In this document: positions 10,638-21,133 of the stretch, piece after piece
Numbering within the stretch: the stretch's first letter is position 1
How the letters are laid out: each line of letters starts with the position of its first letter
Assembly (NCBI GenBank): GCA_038087015.1
Contig: JASBNA010000001.1
Span: 1 to 64,000 of the forward strand
Length of the DNA stretch: 64,000 nucleotides
Direction of reading: 5' to 3'
Source: Cerrena zonata
Lineage: Eukaryota; Basidiomycota; Agaricomycetes; Polyporales; Cerrenaceae
Notes under the pieces: generated by a model
The model's database searches: none
Seen by the model: the letters and a program-made list of their open reading frames with translations, nothing else
What the model was told of the DNA's origin: nothing
Position numbers and translations under genes: made by a program

Positions 10638-12083
10638 ATGCACCACGGGCTAGGCAGTATCGAAGATGCAATGGCCGATCTGGCTTTGCTCGATATGTTG
10701 ACGGCACCTATGCCCCCGGCCCCTAAAGGATTCCTTCGAAGACGGGATGCAGACCTAGACCCGCTTTTGCTAGCAGCTGCAGCTGCTTCTCCGCATATAA
10801 CTAGAAATCACTACGCACATGATTTCTTCCCCGGTGTACAAGTCCCTAGCAAGGAGAGCTCGTATGACTGGACGAATTGGAAGCCGGAGGATCCTTCGCG
10901 GAAGGAAGAGCGTAAACCCAGGCTGAAGTATGTCAGTAGACAAATGCCTCGAAGTCAACGGTTGAAGAAGCTGGGGTTGGAAGATGAGCTGGAGAAGGAG
11001 AACAGCGGTGTGGATGCTGCCGCTCAACCTCTGCGCAACGTCGATAACCTCCCCTCTGCAACTCGAGTTTCTTCTCATGCGACGCCATCGACATCTACCA
11101 GTCTTCCCACCCAACTCGCAGCGCCATTGGAGGTCAAGTGTATGGCTCGTACTCGAGTTCCCACTCCTCACGGACCGGTCTTTCTTCATTTGTACCACAA
11201 TAACCATGATAAGAAGGAACATCTGGCAATCGTCGTGGATCCTGCCCAATTCCAGGAAGATTCTCCTTCCGTTGCGCCGCCGATTCGAAGTCGTTCACTC
11301 GATGCTGTATGGAGTCAGGACGAGACCGAGATGGATCGTATTACTCGAGGGGCTTATATAGGACGACTGTCTGCTTCGTCACAGAAACCCTCATCGCCCT
11401 CAAACTCGCATCCAAATGTTACCACCGATTCGATACCTTCGCCGCTTATCCGAATACACTCGGAATGTTTCACAGGAGAAACTATCGGTAGCATGCGTTG
11501 CGACTGTGGAGAGCAATTGGATGAAGCTATCAGACAAATTTCTCAACCAATCACTCTTCCCAAATCATCGTCATCGTCATCGGCAGTACCTCGTACTATT
11601 CTGGGACGGGGAGCAGTAATTTACCTGCGTCAAGAAGGTCGAGGGATCGGTCTACTTTCCAAGATTCGTGCATACAACTTGCAAGATCTCGGACATGACA
11701 CCGTCACTGCAAATCTCATGCTCGGACATAAAGCGGATGAGCGAGGGTATGAGATTGCTGGAGCCATTTTGAGAGATTTGGGTCTTGGCACGGAAGCGGG
11801 CGAGGGAGTACGGTTGTTGACGAATAACCCGGATAAGGTGCAGGCTTTGGAGGATGAGGAGATCAGAGTGGTCGAACGGGTACCTATGGTGCCTCGAAGT
11901 TGGCAATGCCGGCAAGCTGATTCGATGGAATTCGAGAAGAAAAACGTGAAAGAGGCAGGGGCGACGATGATTGGTGGTGGTGCTGTGTATGGAGAGGACT
12001 TGGATAAATATCTACGGACGAAGGTCTTGCGTATGGGACATATGTTGTCTCTAAACGAGGAAGCTGAGGGCGTCGAGCTGTAA
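10638..12083 (+). CDS. RIB1: GTP cyclohydrolase II (riboflavin synthesis)
   Basis: Catalyses the first committed step of riboflavin synthesis, converting GTP to 2,5-diamino-6-ribosylamino-4(3H)-pyrimidinone 5'-phosphate, formate and pyrophosphate. A single uninterrupted exon of 481 codons, unusual among its intron-rich neighbours. The catalytic core starts around residue 270: the zinc-binding SECFTGETIGSMRCDCGEQL segment with its three cysteines, then YLRQEGRGIGLLSKIRAYNL and GHDTVTANLMLGHKADERGY, the RDLG segment, and LLTNNPDKVQALE. A Ser/Thr/Pro-rich insertion of about 15 residues (around 305-320) splits the core between CGEQL and the RQEGRG motif. The N-terminal 140 residues are an extension typical of fungal homologues. 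Identification is secure. Confidence 0.96.
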   Translation: MHHGLGSIEDAMADLALLDMLTAPMPPAPKGFLRRRDADLDPLLLAAAAASPHITRNHYAHDFFPGVQVPSKESSYDWTNWKPEDPSRKEERKPRLKYVSRQMPRSQRLKKLGLEDELEKENSGVDAAAQPLRNVDNLPSATRVSSHATPSTSTSLPTQLAAPLEVKCMARTRVPTPHGPVFLHLYHNNHDKKEHLAIVVDPAQFQEDSPSVAPPIRSRSLDAVWSQDETEMDRITRGAYIGRLSASSQKPSSPSNSHPNVTTDSIPSPLIRIHSECFTGETIGSMRCDCGEQLDEAIRQISQPITLPKSSSSSSAVPRTILGRGAVIYLRQEGRGIGLLSKIRAYNLQDLGHDTVTANLMLGHKADERGYEIAGAILRDLGLGTEAGEGVRLLTNNPDKVQALEDEEIRVVERVPMVPRSWQCRQADSMEFEKKNVKEAGATMIGGGAVYGEDLDKYLRTKVLRMGHMLSLNEEAEGVEL

Positions 12084-12331
12084 TCTATCTATATACATTT
12101 ACCCTATTTTTATCTTTCTTGCTTTGAATACTTCATTTTGCTTGACCGGGTCAGTGGGGATCTGCGAGGCGCCCGTCTAGACCATTATCCGGCGGCGCTT
12201 GCGCGTGCACAGTACGTCGACAACTTGTCCTCACCGGCATTCGTTCCTCTCTCAAGCCATTCTCGTCGACAACACACTCTCGAGTCTAACCTGACTCGTA
12301 TCTCTTGTCGACCAGCTGATTCTACGCTGCC

Positions 12332-14571
12332 ATGCTCGACCCACTCAGTAACACTTTTGGTGAAGAACCCGCCCCACCATGGCCAACGACACCCCATTCT
12401 CCGTTCGATCCCATCCCCAATCTTCCACGGTCGTCCCTCTCTCGGCCGGTAACTCCAGATACACTATCCATTCAGACTGGCCTGTACGGCAAGGAACCTC
12501 AAATTTACGGACAACCTGAGCCAGGACTCATCTCGCCTCGTGTCACAACTGGCTCTAATGGAACCAAATACGAGAAACTGGAGCCCTATCTCCGGGTCAG
12601 GATCACAGGGTTGGATAGGAACAGAAGGGATATTCTCGTCAAGTTTGATGCCCAGGTTTGTTTTGGAAATGCCTCTGCATCTGCAGTGATTGGGTTCATG
12701 CTTATTGATGATTTACCTCTGTGCTAGACGAACCTGTCTAACTTTACTGGAACGACCTATCGTAATGTCTCTCGCTCATACTTCGAGTTCCAACAATTCT
12801 ACGATGCTATTATCCACAACAACCCTCACACTATTATTCCTGCACTGCCTCTACCTCAAACCTCAGCTCCAACAGACGAGGAGGATGATCGACTAGTCAA
12901 AATTATGCTTCAGCGGTGGTTGACTAGGATATGCGAGAATCCTACTTTGGTGACAGAGGAGGAAGTACGCTCGTTTATCGAAAGCGACTTTGGGTACCAG
13001 CCGACACCTATCACAAGAAAGAAGGCTTCGTCCGGGTTCAGTCTCATGCGGAGAGGCGTGCCAGACGAGGACGAGGAACTGCAGCGGGCTAGATTCGAGT
13101 TGACAAAGTTGGAAACACAGTTTTTTGATGCTGCGAAAGCTATTGATAAGTTGGCGAGGTCCAGAAAAGGTGCCGCAGCATCTCGCTTCATCTCTTCTTG
13201 ATGTCTGATTATGTTTCACATTCCTTAGTACTCGCAAATGTTCGTGCTGAAATGGGCAACAAACTCATTAATGTCGCTACCACAGAGGCACATCCACCCT
13301 TGGGAAACGCCATGCGCAAACTTGGAAGGGCATATCACAGTCTGTCCGATTTGGATCAAGCACAAGCTATCAGTGAATGTGTCATTATTGGAGATTCGTT
13401 AGGATATCAAGGCTTGAATGCGCGTTCGGCAAAGGAGACATTGATGCAACGGACAGGTGTCTTGGAAGAGTACCAAGCGGCCGTGAAAACTACGATATCG
13501 AAGAGGCGTAACATTGAACGTCTCAAAGCTAGTGGTAGTATTCGGGCTGAGAGGGTAGATGAAGCCATTGAGGAAATGGAAGAAGTGTGTATTCTATTTT
13601 CACCATCTTTACGTGAAAGTTTATTATTATTCTTCTAGGCCAACCGATACGAACAAATTCTAGCACGCCGAGCCGAAGGCATCTCACAAAATCTGCATGC
13701 TGCTTTGGACAGACATAAAAAGCTCGTTGCGGACGACGTTACTTCTGCTTTGGTCGAACACGTCCGTTCTTCAATCATGTATGAGAGACAACATTTACGG
13801 GAACTGGAAGCTCTTCGTACGGATATCAGTAACGCTGCTAGCAAGATCGTCCAAACAAAACCTGCTGTCGTTCCACGACCCAGTGTGATACCCAAATTGG
13901 AAGACGATTTCAAACCCCCAGTTCCTAGACCAGCTTCTGCTGCACCATCTACTACTATCACTGGAACCAGATCGGCGTTCGTACACCCTACTAGCTCCAT
14001 CCCTCCTTCTCCTATCACCAGTCATCGAGGTTCTGTCTCAGGGCTCCCTCCTACATCCCCTACATCTAGTGCACCCTCGTCGGCTGGACTGCCTCCAGCT
14101 ATACACCAACCGCTTCCTCCCCAATCACCTGGTGCAGGTCCATCTTCTCCAGCTCCAGCTCCTCATCGATCTGCTGCCTTCACCCCTCCCCTCATGGATG
14201 GACCACCTCTTGGAGGTCGTTTCGTAGACGGAACGAAATCTATGTTTGTCAAGGGCACACCGTCCCCACTCGCTCCATCCTCATCCATGACCTCTCCACA
14301 AACTCCCGCCAAGTCATCAAGTTTCCAATCTCCATTACATGCACCCACAGCTCCGGCTTCTCCAACGACCTTCGGTACGCCAAACCCACTGGGACATTCC
14401 GTGTCATCCCCTCTCGTTCAGTCATCCTCGCCATATACCAATGGTCAAGCAGATCTCGACCCTCTAGGGTTGGCGAAGCCTCATCAGATGAGTGCTTCTA
14501 TGCGTGTACAACCTACTCGACCACGATTGGATGCTCGGGAAGCTGCGAGTAAACTTGCGAATATGTTTTAG
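12332..14571 (+). CDS. VPS17: Vps17, retromer sorting nexin (PX-BAR)
   Basis: Vps17 pairs with Vps5 to form the membrane-bending sorting-nexin half of retromer, which returns receptors from endosomes to the Golgi. Exons are 12332-12655, 12728-13169, 13229-13584 and 13639-14571, about 684 residues with consistent phases. The PX domain lies around residues 75-190 (KLEPYLRVRITGLDRNRRDI, then SNFTGTTYRNVSRSYFEFQQF). A long helical BAR region with dense Glu/Lys/Arg heptads follows (about residues 260-455). The C-terminal 220 residues are Pro/Ser-rich and look disordered, an extension common in basidiomycete versions. The gene is convergent with the downstream M24 peptidase, about 310 bases apart. 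Confidence 0.92.
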
Positions 14572-14880
14572 AGCGTTTTATTATCGGACTCTTCATTCTT
14601 TCGTTTTCTCCCTTTCAAGCCGCTTCTATGTTCATGGACTGTAATGGATACCTTAGTCCCTCGACTCCTAATAATGAGGGTCGTGATGATATCAGAACCG
14701 ATTGACATTGATTTGCCAACGCCTTTTCTATGCTATAGCAATGCTATATTGTACATGTTAGTTTACTGGATGCGCTATACGGAATGAAAAGGTACGTTTG
14801 TATAATAATCTGTTATCTCTACAGAGCTAACTCCAGCTTTGGTTTGTCAGTTGCTAACAACATATTCATATTTATGTTCG
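14572..14880. other. Convergent 3' interval
   Basis: AT-rich interval between the ends of VPS17 and the peptidase gene. It probably carries both polyadenylation regions; nothing else is seen. Confidence 0.5.
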
Positions 14881-16397
14881 TTAATTCTGGGCAGTAAATG
14901 AAAATTTGTCTTCGACAGGAGAGGTATAATTAACTAAATGTAATCTTTCCTGTCGTCCTCTGACAAACTCCCACCCTCTCTCATCATCCACCCAGTAAGC
15001 GTCCTCCTCTACTCTGAATCTGATAGTCTCGTTTCTTTCTGGGACGAAATGATATGCATATAGTTCGATGCTGTAAAATGTATTGGGCAATATCTCCAAC
15101 TCGCCCAATACTGGTACGAAGTCAGGTAGATTCGTAAATCCTGCAGAACAACTGATCAATTGCTAACTCAATTAACAGGTCGAAGGCACTTACCCATAAC
15201 AGCTCCAGCTGAATGACCCCATTCACCTATCGGATGCGAATAAACTTGCCCTTCGATTCCGTCCGTTTTCATCTGATCCAGGCATTCCTTCAAAACCTGG
15301 TTCCCCGTCTTCCCAGCTTTCATCTTCTCGATACTGATGTCTTGCATTCGATTGGCTTTTTTCAGTCCTTCCTTCAATCCATCGGGTACATCTTGTTCTC
15401 CTTGGGATGTCCGTAGGACGTAGGCCATGTGCTGGGTATCAGTGTTCATGCCCATGGCAGTGATACCAAAGTCGACGTGCAGGAGGTCGCCTTCTTGGAT
15501 GATGTCTTTCGTGCCTTCCCATCCTGGGAAGGATTCGGGTTTCAGGACGGAGACGCGAGGATGGGCCCAGGTGCTGAAGTTCCGTTCTTGAATCTTGTCC
15601 CTGTACCACCATTCGACGTCCTAGTGATATAGATGCATTCACACTTTCGCAAGATAAACTAATCATGAATTGTACGTACCTCGGTTGACGTGACACCAGG
15701 AGTGATAACTCGCTCACTAAATGCTTCCTCGATCAACGCCCAGGTCGTTTCCTGCATCAGTCTGTAGTACTCAATCTGTCCAGGAATCCTCCCCGCTACA
15801 AATTCAATCCCAAGCATAGGCTGGTTCACCATCCTGTCAACCCACTTCTCGCCTAGCTGCTCTTGCAAAACATCCCATTCACCAACGTGCAACCCCCCGC
15901 CGAATGCTATATTACGATCAATATTCACAGCAATCCGGTTGGGGTCGAATGTTTCGAGGATTCCAAGAAGTTCTGGCCATACAGCTCCCGTGTTATCAAC
16001 CCATTTCAGTGGATTTGGGCGGCCTGCTAACGAAGATGTATTGGTGTGGAATAGCATGACAGTTCGACGATGTGGTGCGAATTCCAATGCACTTCTAACT
16101 GACCACCATATGGTGTCCTCGGCATACTCTCTTTGGCTTATCTTGATATGGGTCTCAGTATCCCGGTGATTAATATAATGTTGCATATGTGGTACTGACT
16201 AGCCATGCGTCCAGCTCATACTTTTGCAGTAACTGAGGAAGACGAGCGAGACGTACATCTCGCCACCCGTCTAAGATTGTTGCTTGTTCCCGTAATGAAG
16301 GTAGTGTTCGGTACTGCGCCGGCTCATTTGGATGTAACTGTGACAAGGAAAATGGAATGAGAGCGAAGACGAATATGAGGACCTCCGCTAGCGACAT
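14881..16397 (-). CDS. M24-family metallopeptidase-like protein, secreted
   Basis: Belongs to the creatinase/aminopeptidase (M24, pita-bread) fold. Exons on the minus strand are 16397-16200, 16141-15680, 15620-15194 and 15140-14881, about 448 residues with all phases matching. The chosen ATG gives a signal peptide (SLAEVLIFVFALIPFSLSQ). An upstream in-frame ATG at 16481 would instead put a 28-residue leader before the hydrophobic stretch. The creatinase N-domain includes SQREYAEDTIWW and NIDRNIAFGGGLHVGEW. Candidate metal ligands are the Asp in LLHVDFG, the Asp in NTDTQHMAY, a His in SHPIGEWGHSAG, the Glu in YSIELYAYHF and a Glu in FRVEEDAYW. The substrate (proline-containing peptides or another amide) cannot be read from sequence. 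Confidence 0.83.
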
Positions 16398-16608
16398 GGT
16401 TGAACCAGAGGAAGAAGTAATTCTGGAGCCTGTGATCTCGCGAACAAGTTTCCCATGACGTACCGTTTTATCACAGTTCATGATAGCTGTGTTTATTTGG
16501 GCCGGCGATAAGGACGAATAGAGATCTCACACATAGCCTATGGTGAGAGTGAGATAATTTGGTTATCAATACAATACAGTTTAATTTTAACGGTTTCAAC
16601 AGGACACC

Positions 16609-17979
16609 CTAAAGCAAAGGTTTCAATGCTTCCACAACCTTGTCACCAATTTCCACCGTTGTCACCTTGCCTCCCAAATCAGCGGTCCTCAAGCCCAAAC
16701 CACCCTTGTCTGGGTTATCAAGTACAGACCTAACAGCGGTCTCGATGGCGGTGGCGGGCTTGTCGAGTCCCAGTGAGTATCGTAAAAGCATAGCGGCGCT
16801 GAGGATGGTACCAATAGGGTTGGCAATACCTTGACCGGCGATGTCGGGTGCTGAACCGTGGATAGGTTCGTAGAGCCCGGGAGTGGGCTTGAAGGATTCG
16901 GAAGTATATTCAGCAACCGAAGGTGCTCCTGCCAATGAAGCGGAAGGAAGAAGACCTAGCGAACCAGGAATGACACTCGATTCATCTGAAAGGCTATTAT
17001 TGAAGGTTAGTTCACTACATTGTTTCGCGCAGTCGCCTCAGGAAAACTCACATATCTCCGAAGAGGTTCTCAGTGAGAACTACGCCGTTGAGTTTTCTAG
17101 GACTTGAGACAATAATCATGGATGCAGAGTCAACAAGTTGGTGGTCGAGCTGGAGATGAGGGTATTCAGCTCCCAAAGTCTCCGTAACAACTTTCCTCCA
17201 CAGTCTTGAGCTAGCAAGTACGTTTGCTTTGTCGATGGAGTGAATAGCCAAAGGAGGGTTCGCAGCCAAGGCAATTTGAGCTGCAACACGAGTGATCCGT
17301 TGAACTTCCGATACACTGTAAATCATGGTATCCCATGCGGCATCTTCCTGAGGACTTGCGCCGAGCTCTTTACGAGCACCGAAGTAGGCTCCTCCAATTA
17401 GCTCTCGGACAACGATAATATCGACACCTTGAGCTACAGAGGCCTTCAATGGGGAATTTTCGACAAGACTGTCTGATGCGAAGTTTGCAGGTCGAATGTT
17501 GGCGTAAAGACCAAGTGCTTTACGGAGAGCAAGCAAGCCGGTTTCGGGTCGAACACTGCTGTTAACCCCCCACTTTGGTCCACCGATCGCACCTGATTAT
17601 TAATAGGTTAAGACTATATTTAGGTGTCTAAAGAGTTTGATGCGTACCCATGAGAATAGCATCGGCCTCTTGACATGCCTTGAGTGTCGACTCAGGCAAT
17701 GGCTGTCCGTACTTGTCAATCGCACATCCTCCGAAGTCATGAGTCTCCAATTGGAGATCGACATCTGCAATAGAGGCCGCTACTACTTCGAGCACCTTTC
17801 GTGCCTGTGAAACGACCTCAGGACCTGCATATAGTCTACGTCAATTTATATGGGAGATGTTGTTAATCACATTCCATACCGATTCCATCTCCTGGGAGTA
17901 CGACAACGCGGAAGCTGTAATTTCGATTTTAGTACCCAAGATTCCGTGAGGGGTGAATAACCTACGTCTTTTTAGACAT
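16609..17979 (-). CDS. LEU2: 3-isopropylmalate dehydrogenase
   Basis: Catalyses the NAD-dependent oxidative decarboxylation of 3-isopropylmalate in leucine synthesis. Exons on the minus strand are 17979-17966, 17914-17880, 17824-17648, 17592-17052 and 16993-16609, about 383 residues, all phases consistent. The first two coding exons are only 14 and 35 bases. Motifs include [14 protein letters not shown] at the N terminus, [41 protein letters not shown] with the catalytic Lys and Asp, [19 protein letters not shown] and [21 protein letters not shown]. It shares a promoter region of about 200 bases with the divergent NOB1. No clear palindromic Leu3-type site was found there. Confidence 0.96.
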
Positions 17980-18176
17980 GGTGGTATAGGTTTGAGAAGG
18001 ATACTGGTGGGAATGAGTCAAAGAAAGTCAAAAGGTCGTGAATTATTAGATGGGTATCGGCCGAAGTAGATTGCTTGATCGAGAGCGATCGATCGAATAG
18101 AAAGCTTGCATTGAGCGGGCTCTCCTATCCACAATTTTTGGACTTGCTCACCATCACGGTCTTCGCATTCATTCAA

Positions 18177-19812
18177 ATGGCCAACTCATTAGAAAACAAG
18201 CCCTCTTGCAAAAGCCTCGTACTCGATGCCGGACCTCTGCTGTCCCTATCTCCTTTGCGCGGGCTGGCTGAAACATTTTACACTGTCCCTCAGGTACTTG
18301 ATGAATTGAAGGATAAGAGAGCTCGGGAACATTTCCAAAAATTGGGACTTACTGCAGGTGTCAACATCCAAGTACAGAGCCCAGATCCTGTATCGCTCTC
18401 ACATGGTGCGTACATCGAACACCGTATTACGAATGAATAGTGGAATGATTGAAACAGGTCAATATCTGTAGTGATCCAATTCGCCAAGAAGACGGGTGAT
18501 TACTCTGTCCTCTCACACCCCGATATTTGTGTCCTTGCTCTAACATATGCGCTGGACAAAAAACAAAAGGAGATCGCTGCTCAAGCGGCTGCAGTCCAGG
18601 TGTGTTACAAGACTTCAGTTAAGAAGGATTATTTATGGAGCTCGTCACTAGTCCCAAAGCACAACCGCCGAACCTCAAAACGCCGAACCTCAAATTAATC
18701 CTCCTGCCAACCCAGAAGAAAAAGGAGACGAATCGGCTGCATCGGTCCCCAGTTACGAATTTCACGATGAACCCGAGGAATCAGAAGGAGAAGAACCTCC
18801 CTTATCCGATACTCCGTCTGAATCTGAAGATGTAGATAATGCACCCGATAACGAGGAACAAGAACGAGAACAACTGGATGTAGAACTTCATCCATTGCGC
18901 GACGACGCCAACACCGATACTCAAGAAAATACCCTGACGCCCGAAGCCGATCCTTCATCTACCCCAGCAGTATCAACGCCCACACCGGAGGAAGAAACTG
19001 TCTACGATGACCCATCGGATGAAGACGATGGCGAAGGCGAATGGATCACACCATCCAATGTTGCGGTTCACAAATCGAAAGCCCTACATCTCATCCCTGA
19101 CGATGCTGCCGCGAGGAAGGGTAAGAAGGAGCAGATTGCCGTTGCATGCATGACCGCCGATTTTGCGATGCAAAATGTCTTGTTGCAAATGAGTCTGAGT
19201 CTGGTTGGTGTGGAGGGGAAGAAGATTGATCGAGTAAAGACATGGGTATTGAGATGTCACGCATGCTTTAAGTAAGTCGCTCCGCGATATGGTTGAATTA
19301 TTACTTACTTCTGGAACAGAATTTGCAAAGACAATTCGAGGAAATTCTGTCCTTCGTGTGGTAACCCTACACTGATCCGTGCATCTGTCACGCTCTCATC
19401 GCCCACGGCGACGTCATCGACGCCAACATTACAAGTTCACCTGAAAAAGAACTTCCAATATAAAACTCGCGGAACGATCTATTCAATACCGGCACCAAAA
19501 CCTGGTACATCTAAGACCGGTGCGGGTGAAGGTCTAGTACTACGCGAGGACCAAACCGCTTGGATGCGAGCAAAGAAACACGCGGACGGGAAGAGGGAAC
19601 GTGAAGAGAAGAGGTTGTTGAGGGGTGCGGCGAGCAACCGGTCAAATGGTGTCGCTCTCAGCAGTTGGATGGACCCCGATTGGGTACCAGAAATCCTGAG
19701 CACTGGTACAGGTGGAAAGGGGCGAAGTCAAAAGAGTAGGGGCTTTGACGGCGATATGCCGATGATTGGGTATGGAAAGAAGAACCCTAACGAGAGGAAA
19801 CGACACAAGTAG
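18177..19812 (+). CDS. NOB1: Nob1, 20S pre-rRNA D-site endonuclease
   Basis: Nob1 cuts 20S pre-rRNA at site D to make mature 18S rRNA in the cytoplasm. Exons are 18177-18405, 18472-18599, 18652-19271 and 19320-19812, about 489 residues. The N-terminal PIN domain begins LVLDAGPLLSLSPL with its catalytic Asp and continues through VPQVLDELKDKRAREHFQ and FAKKTGDYSVLSHPDICVLAL. A long acidic Ser/Glu/Asp-rich linker follows, then the zinc ribbon (RCHACFKICKDNSRKFCPSC) whose last two Cys pairs are split across the third intron. The C terminus has HLKKNFQYKTRGTIYSIPAP and a basic Lys/Arg tail. The PIN, linker and zinc-ribbon order matches the family. Confidence 0.94.
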
Positions 19813-20164
19813 ACCTTGAGCTTCATGGCGTTGTATTGATCTATACTTGATGTACAGTAGTGATGTAGAGTAGGGTGGCCAAGATAGCAGGTGTTCAGCT
19901 GCAAAACTAGCAAACGATATGCTTCTCATGCGTGATTGTTTGGAGCGATGGAAAATGTCCCGACCATGAGTCTCAGTGGGTTTAGGCCTATTGATATCCA
20001 TATTGATATTTACATGTTATGTCGAGAGCGTACAGATGATCTTGATGGGGAAGGTACTCAATATAGCGCTCTACGAGTTAAGCCCTTACGAAGTCATTTA
20101 GATGATTTCAAGTTGTGATTTAATATGACAATACCATTTCTCCTATATATCATGATCCATCCAA
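19813..20164. other. Convergent 3' interval
   Basis: About 350 bases between the ends of NOB1 and ARPC3. No coding signal is seen; presumably 3' UTRs. Confidence 0.5.
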
Positions 20165-20875
20165 TTACGTTCCCAAACTCCTGTTCATGAATCGCCTCTT
20201 CTGGAATGACATCCACCACTTGCTTGGTTTCCCTGAACCATCTGCATACAGCCTTTCTACTAGTCTTGCAGCAACTTCCTGTCGAACTTGGACCAGGTAC
20301 TGTCGCAGATATTCTATAGCCGTGTGAGATATCTCAGGGTATAATAATGTGCAGACAGTTCTCACCGGAATCAGCTCGACTGCCAGGTGGAGCATAATGG
20401 GAATTCAATGGGAAGGTTGCATCTCCTGGGATCGGGAAGCTGTCAACAGAGAGTGTATTCAACAGCTTGTTGGCTTCTAGTTGTGACGGGGAGGATCTCA
20501 GTGTCCCCAGTTTCGCAAGGCAATCGGAGACGTAGAGGATTAGAACAATGAGAATGCGATCGGCGGGACCTTTGATCTCGAAGTTACGGAAGAGAGAATT
20601 GGCACGAAAGAGATCCAAAGTTTCGTCGATGATGTCAGCAGTATTGGAGTCAGCTGAGAGTATCATAGAGTCAGCATGATATGAATCAGCATACAATAAC
20701 AAGATATATACCTATCGGTGCAGGTCCTCGGACTTTAGTCTTGATGGGGAGTATAGACATATTCCCGACGACGCGAACATCGGGTTCTTCATTGAACGAT
20801 GAGTGGTATGCCTAAAGACATAAAAGATTGATATGTGTGTTGTCTGAGAGTAGCGACTGTCACACTTACTGGCAT
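20165..20875 (-). CDS. ARC18: Arp2/3 complex subunit 3 (p21-Arc)
   Basis: ARPC3/Arc18 is the 21 kDa subunit of the Arp2/3 complex that nucleates branched actin, used in endocytic patches. Exons on the minus strand are 20875-20870, 20811-20712, 20653-20366 and 20313-20165, about 180 residues, close to the family length. The first coding exon is only six bases (Met-Pro), followed by AYHSSFNEEPDVRVVGNMSI. Further signatures are IKTKVRGPAP, SLFRNFEIKGPADRILIVLI, the YAPPGSRADSEYLRQYLVQV join and KPSKWWMSFQKRRFMNRSL. Divergent from YVC1 with about 260 bases between start codons. Confidence 0.95.
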
Positions 20876-21133
20876 GGCGATATGTCTGAGATGTATGGGT
20901 TTAAGGATGACCGCGGCCGCAGCTGGTACCGCTTCAAGGTTACTTTGAGCGTCTATCGACCTTCCCCATATGGCAGTTGCATAGAAGCCATTGAACAACA
21001 AACACAAAGAGTTGACCTCACTAGGCACATCATTTCTTCTCCTCACGTTGTGGAGAAGCACCAACAGGAGATTCCATCGGTCTGCAAGAATTTGTCCCAA
21101 CTTCCTCTAACTCTGTTTCCTAGATCGGGAACA

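Noticed and set aside
10770..11249. Long minus-strand open frame inside RIB1
   Set aside because: It lies opposite a clearly conserved exon, has no family motif, and is explained by the codon bias of the sense gene.
16398..16481. Upstream ATG at 16481 as start of the M24 peptidase
   Set aside because: It would put a polar 28-residue leader before a clear signal peptide. The ATG at 16397 is preferred, though a membrane-anchored long form cannot be excluded.
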